A DNA stretch of 37,274 bases from Myxococcales bacterium. GTDB lineage: Bacteria > Myxococcota_A > Polyangia > Haliangiales > Haliangiaceae. Below are positions 6,909-13,519 of the stretch, in pieces. Location: the NCBI GenBank assembly GCA_016794545.1, contig JAEUJX010000611.1:1-37274 (forward strand). Reading direction: 5' to 3'. Position 1 is the stretch's first letter. Each line of letters opens with the position of its first letter. The notes beneath the pieces are model-generated. The model ran no database searches. It saw nothing but the letters and a program-made list of their open reading frames with translations, and was not told the origin of the DNA. The translations under genes and the position numbers were made by a program.

Positions 6909-6939
6909 GCCGAGCCGATCAGACCAGGGTCAGCTCGGC
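6909..6939. terminator. Inverted repeat between convergent genes
   Basis: GCCGAGC (6909-6915) and GCTCGGC (6933-6939) form a 7-base stem with a 17-base loop between the convergent LOR and SPFH genes, overlapping the last codons of the latter. There is no T-tract, so a bidirectional terminator role is only suggested by position. Confidence 0.3.
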
Positions 6940-7796
6940 GGAGGCTGCAGCATCGCGGCCTCGAGCGCGCGCATCTCGCCCGGCTCGAAGTCCTTGAACA
7001 CCACGGTCTGCTGCGGGCGCACCATCGAGAGGTCGTAGAGCTCCTTGTACGCGGCGAACACGGCCGGCTTGGGCTTCAAGGCAGCATACGCGCGGCCGAC
7101 GGCGGCGGGGTACTGCCCCTTGGACTCGCCGACCAGCTCCGCGATCCGGGCGCTGGTCTCGGCCTGGAGCATCGCCACGCGCTGCCGGCCGTGCTCCTCG
7201 AGATCCGCCTTCGCGCGCTCGAGCCGCGCGGCGACCGCGTGAAACAGCTGCTGGTTGACCTCCGGCAGCAGGCTGATGTTCTTGATGAACGCCAGCTCGA
7301 CCTTGATCCCCCAGCGCGCGGTCTCGGTGCCGATGTCCTTGCGCAGCATCTCGCCGAGCTCGGTGCGGTCGGCGAGGATCTCCTGGAACTCGCGATTGCC
7401 GAGGATCGAGATCACGGCGTGCGAGACCAGGTTCTTCAGCGCGTGGTGCCAGTCGGCGATCTCGAACGTCGCCTTCGCCGGGTCGACGACGCGAAACTCG
7501 AGCCAGACATCGACGACGACCGTGGTTCCACGGGAGTCGTTGATGCAGATGTTCGGGAAGTCGCAGAAGTCACTCTGCAGCGAGACGCGGTAGGTCTTCG
7601 TCCACGGTGCGACGCGATCGAACAGCCAGTGCCAGCCCGGCCGATCGAGGCGCGCGGCGAGCTTGCCGAACCGGGTGACGAGCACGGACTCGCCATCCTC
7701 GACCTCGACGCGGAACATCCGCAGCGCGAGGGCGGCGAACGGGATGATCGCGATACCGAGGAGGATTCCGAACACGAACAGGTTGGTGTCGCTCAC
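6930..7796 (-). CDS. SPFH/band-7 family membrane protein (second in pair)
   Basis: 288 residues. The N-terminal membrane segment is LFVFGILLGIAIIPFAALAL. It is followed by the band-7 start (VEDGESVLVTRFGKLAARLDRPGWHWLF), the RVSLQSDFCDF and VVVDVWLEFRVVDPAKATFEIADW strands, and a Glu/Ala/Arg-rich coiled-coil helix (AARLERAKADLEEHGRQRVAMLQAETSARIAELV). Starts at GTG 7796, overlapping the previous stop as GTGA. SPFH proteins form large membrane-bound oligomers that scaffold or regulate transporters and proteases. Two unequal SPFH genes in tandem suggest a hetero-oligomer, as for HflK/HflC, although no HflB-type protease is encoded here. Position after a bicarbonate-type transporter suggests it organises that transporter (inference). 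Confidence 0.88.
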   Translation of the reverse strand: MSDTNLFVFGILLGIAIIPFAALALRMFRVEVEDGESVLVTRFGKLAARLDRPGWHWLFDRVAPWTKTYRVSLQSDFCDFPNICINDSRGTTVVVDVWLEFRVVDPAKATFEIADWHHALKNLVSHAVISILGNREFQEILADRTELGEMLRKDIGTETARWGIKVELAFIKNISLLPEVNQQLFHAVAARLERAKADLEEHGRQRVAMLQAETSARIAELVGESKGQYPAAVGRAYAALKPKPAVFAAYKELYDLSMVRPQQTVVFKDFEPGEMRALEAAMLQPPPS

Positions 7797-8638
7797 GATG
7801 CACTCCGCATGTAGAGGGTCTTGGCCTGGGAGATGACTTCGGACCGGCGCCGCGCGATGTAGTCGGGGAGCGTGCCGTCTGCCTCGAGCTGCTCGAGGTA
7901 CGAGCCGAGCTTGGCGATCTCGCGCTCGACCGCGACGCCCTTGGCCTTCGCGATCTCGACGCCGCGCTCGGCCGCGACCACGCGTTGCTGAGACTCGGCC
8001 TCGGCGTGCGCGTACAGGCTCTCCGCCTCGGTCTGCGCGTTGATCACGGCGTTGAGCGCCTCGGCGAGCTCGTCGGGAGGCAGGATGTCGGTGAGGTCGA
8101 CCGCGTTGAACTGCACGCCGTAGCGCCGGCCGATCTGCGTGCGGCAGAAGTCCTCGATCCGCCGGTTGAGCACCCCGCGCGCGCGCCGGATCGCGGCGTA
8201 GGCGCCGCCGTCGTCCGTGCCGCCCTCGGGGCGAAAGTTCGCGATCTCGTTACGCAGGAGCGAGGTGAACAGACCGGTGATGTGCTCGTGCGGATTCTTC
8301 AGGTCGAACAGGAAGTGCTCGAGCTCGTCCTCCACGGGATGGAAGCGCAAGATCGAGTCGAACCGCAGGACCGTGCCGTCGTAGGCCATCGCGGTGCGAC
8401 CGCCCTCTTCGCCCGACAGCTCCAGGCTCTGCTCCATCATCGCGACGCGGTGGACGCGCTGCCACGGCCACTTGAAGTGGAGGCCGGGCTTGTAGGTGAC
8501 GAGCTTGCCGCGGGCCTTCTTCGCGGCCCCGAACGTGGTGAGCACGCCGAGGTAACCCTGCTCGATGCGAAAGCCGCAGCTCGCGAGCAGGTACACGCAG
8601 AAGGCGGCAGCTCCGACGATCATTCCGAGGAACAGCAT
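7793..8638 (-). CDS. SPFH/band-7 family membrane protein (first in pair)
   Basis: 281 residues with N-terminal membrane segment MLFLGMIVGAAAFCVYLLASCGF and then the SPFH domain: EQGYLGVLTTFGAAKKARGKLVTYKPGLHFKWPWQRVHRV, an FDSILRFHPVED strand, YGVQFNAVDLTDILPPDELAEALNAVINAQTEAES, and a coiled-coil Ala/Glu-rich helix (HAEAESQQRVVAAERGVEIAKAKG). ATG 8638 is preceded by AAGGAG at proper spacing, only 14 bases after the SulP-carbonic anhydrase stop, so the three genes form one operon. LASCG near residue 21 could pass for a lipobox, but a membrane-anchored SPFH protein is more likely. Confidence 0.88.
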   Translation of the reverse strand: MLFLGMIVGAAAFCVYLLASCGFRIEQGYLGVLTTFGAAKKARGKLVTYKPGLHFKWPWQRVHRVAMMEQSLELSGEEGGRTAMAYDGTVLRFDSILRFHPVEDELEHFLFDLKNPHEHITGLFTSLLRNEIANFRPEGGTDDGGAYAAIRRARGVLNRRIEDFCRTQIGRRYGVQFNAVDLTDILPPDELAEALNAVINAQTEAESLYAHAEAESQQRVVAAERGVEIAKAKGVAVEREIAKLGSYLEQLEADGTLPDYIARRRSEVISQAKTLYMRSAS

Positions 8639-8652
8639 GGGAGATCTCCTTT

Positions 8653-10734
8653 CTAGAACCGGTCGTGATCGAGGCTCGGCGCGTCCCAGCCGGCCTCGCG
8701 GGCGACGCGCGTGCGCGTCACCGTGGGTTTGTGGTGGTGGTTGCTCGAGCCGCCGTTGGTGTGCGTGTGGTGGTACGCCGCGGCGAGCCCGCGGTTGACC
8801 TCGACGACGTCGTCGTTGAAGTGCATGTGCGCCTCGCTCGCCGGCGGCAGGTCCTTCACCTTCGCGGGGCTGTCGATGATCATCCCGTGCGGCACGAACT
8901 TGCCGTCGGGGATCTCGACTCCGACCACGACGGCGCCGATGCCGATGAAGCAGCGCTCGCCGACCACCGAGTCGTGCACCACGGCCTTGAAGCCGATGAA
9001 CGTGCCGTCGCCGACGTAGCACGGGCCGTGAACGAGCGCGTCGTGTGCCATCGAGACGTTGCGCCCGACGTACACGGCCCACTCCTCTCCGCCGACCTGC
9101 ACGTAGCGATCCTTGAGCGCGTGGATCACCACACCGTCCTGGATGTTCGACGACGACCCGATGAAGAAGGGCGCGCCCTCGTCGGCGCGCACCGACGCGG
9201 ACGCGGCGACGTTGACGTGATCGCCGAGCACGACATCGCCGATCACGCTCGCCTTGTCGTGGATGAACGCCGACGGAGCGAGCCGCGCGCGCGCCTTGAG
9301 GTGTGCGATCCACTTCTGGCGCTCGTTCGAGATCGGCACCACGTGCGCCGGCCTGCGGGCGCCCGCCTTGTCCGTGTGCAGCACGGCGCGCACCACCCTC
9401 GGGTGATGCTGCCGGACGGTGTTGTGCTCGACCGCCGGCTGGGCGACCGGCACGCCGAGAGCCTCGACGATCTTCCACACGCCGAAGATCACGAGCGAGC
9501 TCAGCACGCCGGTGAGGAAGTCGGTGATGATCACCATCACCGCCGTGAAGATCATCAGCGCCGTGTGGCCGCGCCCCATGTGAAGCACCTCGGTCACCTC
9601 GGAGGGCTTGACCATGTTCGTGGCGACGAACAGGAGGATGCCGGCGATGCAGGCCGTCGGGACGAGCTCGAGGTAGCGCGCGAGGTAGTACGCGATCAGC
9701 AGTTTGAGCGCGAACTTGAACACTCCGGCGAGCGGCGAGATCGCGCCGAGCTTGATGTTGGTCGCCGTGCGCGCGAGCGCACCCGTGTGCGGGAACCCGT
9801 TGAGCAGCGGCACGAACGCCATCACCAGCGACTGGCCGAACAGCTCCTTGTTCGGGTTGTAGGGCAGCCCCTTGTTGTTCGCGAGCCGGTCCGCCATGCG
9901 CGAGCACAGCAGGCTCTCGATCGCCGCGACGAACACGATCGCGAGCGTGTAGTAGACGAGATCGCCCGCGTACTCGGCCGACAGGTAGTCGCCCGGAGGG
10001 GTCCACGCCCACGACTCCGCCGGGATCGAGCCGTACTTCTCGCCGATCAGGGTCAGGTTCTGCTGCCCGAGCAGCGTGTTGGCGAGCAGCGCTCCGATCC
10101 CCAGCGCGATCAGCGGCGCGGGGATGAAGGCCGTGATCTTGAGGACCCGCTTGACGAACAGGAACGTCCCGAGCGCCAGCACCAGCGCCCACACGTTGAA
10201 CTCGTCGATGTGCCGGCTGACGCCCTCGATCTTCTCGAAGAAGCCGTAGCCGAGCGCGGACTCGAGCCCGAGCAGCTCGCCCAGCTGCGACGCCGCGATC
10301 GTGAACGCGATGCCGAGCGTGAACCCGACGATGATCGAGTGCGGCACCAGCTTGACGATCCGACCCGCGCCCGCGAACGACATCAGCATCAGCACCGCGC
10401 CCGCGAGCAGTGCCACGAGCACGAGAAAGCCGTGGTCGTACTCGAGCATGATCGCGGCGATCACCGGGATGAATGCTGCGGTCGGGCCATAGACCTGGTA
10501 CTTCGAGCCGCCCCACAGCGCACCGATCACGCCTGCGACGGCGCCGCCGACGATGCCCTGCTCCGGTCGCAGCCCGGACGCCATCGCGAATCCCATCGCC
10601 AGCGGGATCGCGACCATCGCGACCACCAGCCCCGCCATGAAGTCCCGCATGACGTTGAGGACGGGATTGCCTTTGCGCAGATCCTCGTACCGCCCGTCGA
10701 ACGGGTTAATGAACAGCTTGAATGTTTTCCACAC
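8653..10734 (-). CDS. SulP anion transporter fused to gamma-class carbonic anhydrase
   Basis: 693 residues from GTG 10734. Residues ~25-425 are a SulP permease with about 10-12 hydrophobic segments: DFMAGLVVAMVAIPLAMGFAMASG, YQVYGPTAAF, and FGQSLVMAFVPLLNGFPHTGALARTATNIKLGA. The usual STAS domain is missing. After a ~55-residue linker comes a left-handed beta-helix carbonic anhydrase (~485-630) with the three zinc-ligand His in place: SNIQDGVVIHAL (H538) and MAHDALVHG (H564, H569), plus VRADEG (R516, E519). The tail is His-rich (HMHFND, YHHTHTNGG, NHHHK). The architecture predicts bicarbonate transport coupled to CO2 hydration at the inner membrane. GTG 10734 is preferred over GTG 10749 because GGAGG sits six bases upstream. 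Confidence 0.93.
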   Translation of the reverse strand: MWKTFKLFINPFDGRYEDLRKGNPVLNVMRDFMAGLVVAMVAIPLAMGFAMASGLRPEQGIVGGAVAGVIGALWGGSKYQVYGPTAAFIPVIAAIMLEYDHGFLVLVALLAGAVLMLMSFAGAGRIVKLVPHSIIVGFTLGIAFTIAASQLGELLGLESALGYGFFEKIEGVSRHIDEFNVWALVLALGTFLFVKRVLKITAFIPAPLIALGIGALLANTLLGQQNLTLIGEKYGSIPAESWAWTPPGDYLSAEYAGDLVYYTLAIVFVAAIESLLCSRMADRLANNKGLPYNPNKELFGQSLVMAFVPLLNGFPHTGALARTATNIKLGAISPLAGVFKFALKLLIAYYLARYLELVPTACIAGILLFVATNMVKPSEVTEVLHMGRGHTALMIFTAVMVIITDFLTGVLSSLVIFGVWKIVEALGVPVAQPAVEHNTVRQHHPRVVRAVLHTDKAGARRPAHVVPISNERQKWIAHLKARARLAPSAFIHDKASVIGDVVLGDHVNVAASASVRADEGAPFFIGSSSNIQDGVVIHALKDRYVQVGGEEWAVYVGRNVSMAHDALVHGPCYVGDGTFIGFKAVVHDSVVGERCFIGIGAVVVGVEIPDGKFVPHGMIIDSPAKVKDLPPASEAHMHFNDDVVEVNRGLAAAYHHTHTNGGSSNHHHKPTVTRTRVAREAGWDAPSLDHDRF

Positions 10735-10740
10735 GAGAGT

Positions 10741-10745
10741 CCTCC
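10741..10745 (-). promoter_or_regulatory. Ribosome binding site GGAGG fixing the SulP start
   Basis: GGAGG on the minus strand, six bases before GTG 10734. The alternative upstream start at GTG 10749 would overlap this site and has no site of its own. Confidence 0.6.
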
Positions 10746-10766
10746 GCACGCGCGCGAGGCGCGTGC
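10746..10766 (-). promoter_or_regulatory. GC-rich hairpin abutting the SulP ribosome binding site
   Basis: GCACGCGC (10746-10753) and GCGCGTGC (10759-10766) form an 8-base perfect stem with a 5-base loop. On the transcript it ends directly next to GGAGG. There is no T-tract. It could gate translation of the transporter or separate it from the upstream small gene. Confidence 0.4.
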
Positions 10767-10814
10767 ACGAACGAGTCGAGACGAATCACGGAGACGACGA
10801 TGCGGTCCCGTGAC

Positions 10815-11114
10815 TCATCTCAATCGGCGTTCGGAGAACCTCGCTGGATGGAGCGGAAGCGCCGGGGTGGGCGTCCAGCTCCGGTGGTGGTGCCGAGGCG
10901 CGACGCTCGCGATCGCGACCACGCGTCGCTGCGGTCGAAGCCCCACGTGCGGCGCCTGCTCGTCACGCCCTTCGATGCTCTTGTGCTCGGATTCCTCGGT
11001 CGGGTCCTGGTGACCCGACGCCTGCTGCAGCGCCGGCTTGAGGGCAACGCCCAGGGCCGGTGCAACGACGAGCACCAGCGTGAGCGCGAGCTGCACGACA
11101 AAACGGATCACCAT
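10815..11114 (-). CDS. Small membrane-anchored hypothetical protein
   Basis: 99 residues from ATG 11114 in front of the SulP gene. Residues 1-24 (MVIRFVVQLALTLVLVVAPALGVA) form one membrane segment or uncleaved signal. The rest is hydrophilic, His- and Arg-rich (PRHHHRSWTP), without a known domain. Third-position G/C bias is strong, supporting coding. The frame is open 15 codons further to TTG 11159. An 80-base gap with a hairpin separates it from the SulP start. It might be the first gene of that operon, but this is not certain. Confidence 0.5.
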   Translation of the reverse strand: MVIRFVVQLALTLVLVVAPALGVALKPALQQASGHQDPTEESEHKSIEGRDEQAPHVGLRPQRRVVAIASVAPRHHHRSWTPTPALPLHPARFSERRLR

Positions 11115-11207
11115 CGGGCCCACCAAACCCGACGCCTGGTATTCCCGATCCTGGACCAAAAGGAAAGAGCGGGGGGCATGTCATCGGACGCGGCGTGCGG
11201 ATTCGCG

Positions 11208-11220
11208 CGACACGATGTCG
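11208..11220. promoter_or_regulatory. Distal activator site CGACA-N3-TGTCG
   Basis: Perfect 5-base arms around CGA. An identical-arm repeat lies 42 bases downstream (four helical turns) and another precedes the Ehr operon at 13391. It lies ~124 bases before the -12 element of the methyltransferase promoter, a normal distance for a sigma54 enhancer. Confidence 0.6.
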
Positions 11221-11249
11221 GAGGTCGCGCCGGCGGAGCGGATCGAACG

Positions 11250-11262
11250 CGACAGGGTGTCG
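11250..11262. promoter_or_regulatory. Proximal activator site CGACA-N3-TGTCG
   Basis: Perfect arms around GGG, extendable to six bases each side (GCGACA/TGTCGC). It lies ~82 bases before the -12 element. With the 11208 copy it forms a two-site enhancer on the same helix face. Confidence 0.6.
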
Positions 11263-11323
11263 CCGACGCGCGGGACGGGAGGCCACGGCCGAGGAGGGGG
11301 GCGGATTCCAGGCAGTTACTCGC

Positions 11324-11339
11324 TGGCGTGCACCCTGCA
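11324..11339 (+). promoter_or_regulatory. Sigma54-type promoter of the methyltransferase gene
   Basis: TGGCGTGCACCCTGCA has the invariant GG (-24) and GC (-12) separated by exactly 10 bases; consensus is TGGCAC-N5-TTGCA. The -12 C (11338) is 18 bases before GTG 11356, the same distance as in the Ehr operon promoter. The match outside GG/GC is moderate. Confidence 0.5.
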
Positions 11340-11355
11340 CGGAGCATGATCAGCC

Positions 11356-11967
11356 GTGCCCGAGACACCCGCGATCGCCAGCCCACTCCAGAACGACCTC
11401 GTCCTTTCGGACCGGCTGTTCGATCGCGTGTTTCCGTTCAGCCAGCGCCTCCGATCGCACGTCCACTGGACGCCGGTCGAGATCGCGAAGCGCGCGTGCA
11501 GCTTGCTCTCTGGGGGAGCGAGCCGTCGCGTGCTCGACGTCGGCGCCGGCGTCGGCAAGCTCTGTCTCGTCGGCGCCCTCACGACGCCGTGCGCGTGGAC
11601 GGGGATCGAGAGCGACGAGCGCATGGTGGACGCCGCTCGCCGGGCGGCCGCGGCGCTCGGCGTCGAGAGCCGGGTGACGTTTGTCCACGGCGACGCGACG
11701 GCCCACGACTGGTCGGAGTTCGAGGCCATCTACCTGTTCAATCCGTTCGCCGAGATCCTGACCGACTCGCGCCTCGATCCGATGATGAGGCGGGACGTGT
11801 ACGTCGAGACGGTCGCGCGAGCGCAGTCCCGGCTCGTCGAGACCAGGCCGGGGACGCGGGTCGTCACCTACCACGGGTTCGGAGGCGAGATGCCGACGGG
11901 GCTCGCGCTGCTCGAGCGTCATCCGGCAGAGCTCGACGAGCTGTGCTTGTGGGTGCGCGAGGGGTGA
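11356..11967 (+). CDS. Class I SAM-dependent methyltransferase, family copy 1
   Basis: 203 residues from GTG 11356. The Rossmann methyltransferase core starts with VLDVGAGVGKLC (~59-70, SAM-binding motif I), then WTGIESDERMV (motif II acidic residue) and FVHGDATAHDW. Three further family marks are shared with the proteins at 20663 and 22626: HWTPV (37-41), FEAIYLFNPFAE (~122-133) and VVTYHGFG (169-176). The substrate is unknown. The NPF in the motif IV position recalls the NPPY of N-methylating enzymes but is not the same. This copy stands apart from the other two, across the activator gene at 12283, yet has its own sigma54-type promoter and two CGACA-N3-TGTCG sites, suggesting co-regulation with the Ehr operon. 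Confidence 0.85.
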   Translation: MPETPAIASPLQNDLVLSDRLFDRVFPFSQRLRSHVHWTPVEIAKRACSLLSGGASRRVLDVGAGVGKLCLVGALTTPCAWTGIESDERMVDAARRAAAALGVESRVTFVHGDATAHDWSEFEAIYLFNPFAEILTDSRLDPMMRRDVYVETVARAQSRLVETRPGTRVVTYHGFGGEMPTGLALLERHPAELDELCLWVREG

Positions 11968-12151
11968 CGAGCCGCGCCCGCGGAAGCTGGACGGTCTCGT
12001 AGGCCTGCCAGTGCCGGACGACGACGAGCAGCAGGCAGAATGCCAGGACGATCGCGAGCCCGTCGCGGAGCGGCAGCGTGCCGGCGGCGACGACGAAGAT
12101 CACCGCGACATCGAACGCGGCGTTGCTTCGCGACGAGTCTCCGTACTTCAT
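11864..12151 (-). CDS. Possible small membrane protein overlapping methyltransferase 3' end
   Basis: 95 residues from ATG 12151: MKYGDSSRSNAAFDVAVIFVVAAGTLPLRDGLAIVLAFCLLLVVVRHWQAYETV reads like two short membrane helices joined by a charged turn, then a basic Arg-rich tail. The final 104 bases overlap the convergent methyltransferase. No clear ribosome site is visible. The hydrophobic pattern is the main support, and it could be a chance frame. If it is not a gene, 11968-12282 holds nothing else I can identify. Confidence 0.35.
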   Translation of the reverse strand: MKYGDSSRSNAAFDVAVIFVVAAGTLPLRDGLAIVLAFCLLLVVVRHWQAYETVQLPRARLVTPRAPTSTARRALPDDARAARAPSASRLRTRGR

Positions 12152-12282
12152 GCGCCTGCCGCTCGCTGCACGGTGCGGGCCAGCCGTAACCCACGGCCCC
12201 CCGCCTCACGAGAGCGCGGCGCGACGTCGGGGCGCCCTGTGGCCCGGGCGCGGACCACGTCACGTTGTCGCGTCTGGAGCCG

Positions 12283-13248
12283 TCAGCGCTTCGAGCGGCG
12301 CTGCAACGTGCGAACGCTGACCTTCAGGCGCTGCGCGGCGCGCGTCAGGTTGCCGTTCTCGGCCGCGATCGCGGCGTCGATCACGAGATCGAGGATCTCG
12401 GCGAGGGGTCGGTTGGTCGGCACCACGAGCGCGTCGCCGGCCGCGGTCTGATCGGCGCGGCCCTGCCGGATCGCCGGCGGCAGATCCTGCGGCCGCACCG
12501 GCTTTCCCTCGCGGAGAATGCAGAGCAGCTCGACGACGTTCCGGAGCTCGCGGACGTTGCCAGGCCAGTCGTACGCCATGAGCGCCGTGCGCGTGGACCG
12601 CACGAACACCGGCGGCGCGACGTCGTGGATCGCGGATAGCTGGGCGATGAAGGCGTCGAGCAGCTGGGGGATATCCCGGCGGCGGGCGCGGAGCGGCGGC
12701 ACCTCGAGCACGATGCCCTGGATCCGGTAGTAGAGGTCCGGGCGGAACCGGCCGGCGCGGACCTCCTGCTCGAGGGGGCGCAGCGTCGCGAGGACGAGGC
12801 GGACGTCGGCCTCGATCTTCTTCGCCCCGCCGACGCGCATGTAGCGGCGGGTCTCGAGGAACCGGAGCATCTTGGCCTGGAGCCCGAGCGGCATCTCGGC
12901 GATCTCGTCGAGAAACAGCGTGCCGCCGTTCGCGACCTCGATCTTGCCGGTCGAGCGCTCGTTCGCTCCGGTGTAAGCACCGCGCTCGTGGCCGAACAGC
13001 TCGCTCTCGAACAGCGCCTCGGGGATCGCCGCGCAGTTGATCGGCACGAACGGACCGCCGCGGCGCGGCGAGAGCTCGTGAAGGCGGCGCGCCATCACCT
13101 CCTTGCCGGAGCCGCTCTCGCCCGCGAACGTCACCGTCACCTCCTTCACCGCGACCGCCCGCAGGAAGCGGTCGAACGAGCGCATGACCGGCGACGACAT
13201 CGCCGGCTCCAGCACGACAGACGGGTTCGCGCGGAGGCGCTTCGGCAT
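12283..13248 (-). CDS. Sigma54-dependent activator, PspF-like, GAYTGA variant
   Basis: 321 residues. Almost the whole protein is the AAA+ enhancer-binding-protein core: Walker A GESGSGKE (43-50), GAYTGA loop (90-95, Tyr in place of Phe), Walker B GGTLFLDEIAEM (108-119), FRPDLYYRI (168-176), and WPGNVREL (228-235). A C-terminal Fis-type helix-turn-helix follows (NGNLTRAAQRLKVSVRTLQRR, ~298-318). Only ~20 residues precede the core, so it lacks its own sensor, as in PspF, and must be controlled by a partner or by expression. ATG 13248 is chosen; TAGACT eight bases upstream may be its -10. It is divergent from the Ehr operon, whose upstream region carries a sigma54 promoter and inverted repeats, making that operon the likely target. 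Confidence 0.9.
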   Translation of the reverse strand: MPKRLRANPSVVLEPAMSSPVMRSFDRFLRAVAVKEVTVTFAGESGSGKEVMARRLHELSPRRGGPFVPINCAAIPEALFESELFGHERGAYTGANERSTGKIEVANGGTLFLDEIAEMPLGLQAKMLRFLETRRYMRVGGAKKIEADVRLVLATLRPLEQEVRAGRFRPDLYYRIQGIVLEVPPLRARRRDIPQLLDAFIAQLSAIHDVAPPVFVRSTRTALMAYDWPGNVRELRNVVELLCILREGKPVRPQDLPPAIRQGRADQTAAGDALVVPTNRPLAEILDLVIDAAIAAENGNLTRAAQRLKVSVRTLQRRSKR

Positions 13249-13256
13249 GCGGGTGC

Positions 13257-13262
13257 AGTCTA
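13257..13262 (-). promoter_or_regulatory. Possible -10 element TAGACT of the activator gene
   Basis: On the minus strand TAGACT (TANNNT type) ends eight bases before ATG 13248, consistent with a nearly leaderless housekeeping promoter for the activator. Confidence 0.3.
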
Positions 13263-13390
13263 CGCGAACCGGGCGGGCACGCATGCGAGTGGGGTGACCG
13301 CGCGGCGTCCGCGTGTCGGGATCCGGGGCCCTCGACCGTGTTCCTGCCTCCGGGATGACGGTACCCCTGCGGTGGCTGGCGCTTCCGCTA

Positions 13391-13403
13391 CGACAACCTG
13401 TCG
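13391..13403. promoter_or_regulatory. Activator site CGACA-N3-TGTCG before the Ehr operon
   Basis: Perfect arms around ACC, identical to the two sites before the methyltransferase at 11356. It is centred ~105 bases upstream of the -12 element of the sigma54 promoter. A degenerate second copy (CGTCC-N3-TGTCG) may lie at 13306-13318. Confidence 0.6.
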
Positions 13404-13429
13404 CACGCCGGTCGCCCGCATCCCGAGGT

Positions 13430-13449
13430 CATTCCGAACACCTGGAATG
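13430..13449. promoter_or_regulatory. Inverted repeat CATTCC-N8-GGAATG
   Basis: Six-base perfect arms, 38 bases upstream of the sigma54 -24 element in the activator/Ehr intergenic region. It could be a second regulator site or an IHF-zone structure. I did not find a full copy at the methyltransferase promoter, only an ATTCC half at 11305. Confidence 0.4.
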
Positions 13450-13487
13450 CACCGGCGCCATCCCGCGCGAGCGCGACGCCGGCGCCG

Positions 13488-13503
13488 TGGCGCACTGCTT
13501 GCA
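13488..13503 (+). promoter_or_regulatory. Sigma54 promoter of the Ehr operon
   Basis: TGGCGCACTGCTTGCA matches the consensus TGGCAC-N5-TTGCA with one mismatch; GG and GC are exactly 10 bases apart. The -12 C is 13502, giving a start near 13514, only ~6 bases before ATG 13520, so the message is nearly leaderless. The divergent gene encodes a sigma54 activator. Confidence 0.75.
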
Positions 13504-13519
13504 CTTTCGGCCGGCACCG

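Noticed and set aside
8653-9300. Naming the C-terminal domain an acetyltransferase or UDP-acyltransferase because of its left-handed beta-helix
   Set aside because: The three spaced zinc His with SNIQDGVVIHAL and SMAHDALVHG identify a gamma carbonic anhydrase.
7793-10516. A 907-codon minus-strand frame covering SPFH and part of SulP
   Set aside because: Only its last 281 codons (from ATG 8638) are the SPFH protein. The upstream part is an out-of-frame Arg/Gly-rich shadow of SulP-CA.
13313-13519. An upstream N-terminal extension of HyfB by 69 residues
   Set aside because: It would be translated across the sigma54 promoter and upstream sites, and has no hydrogenase-subunit character.
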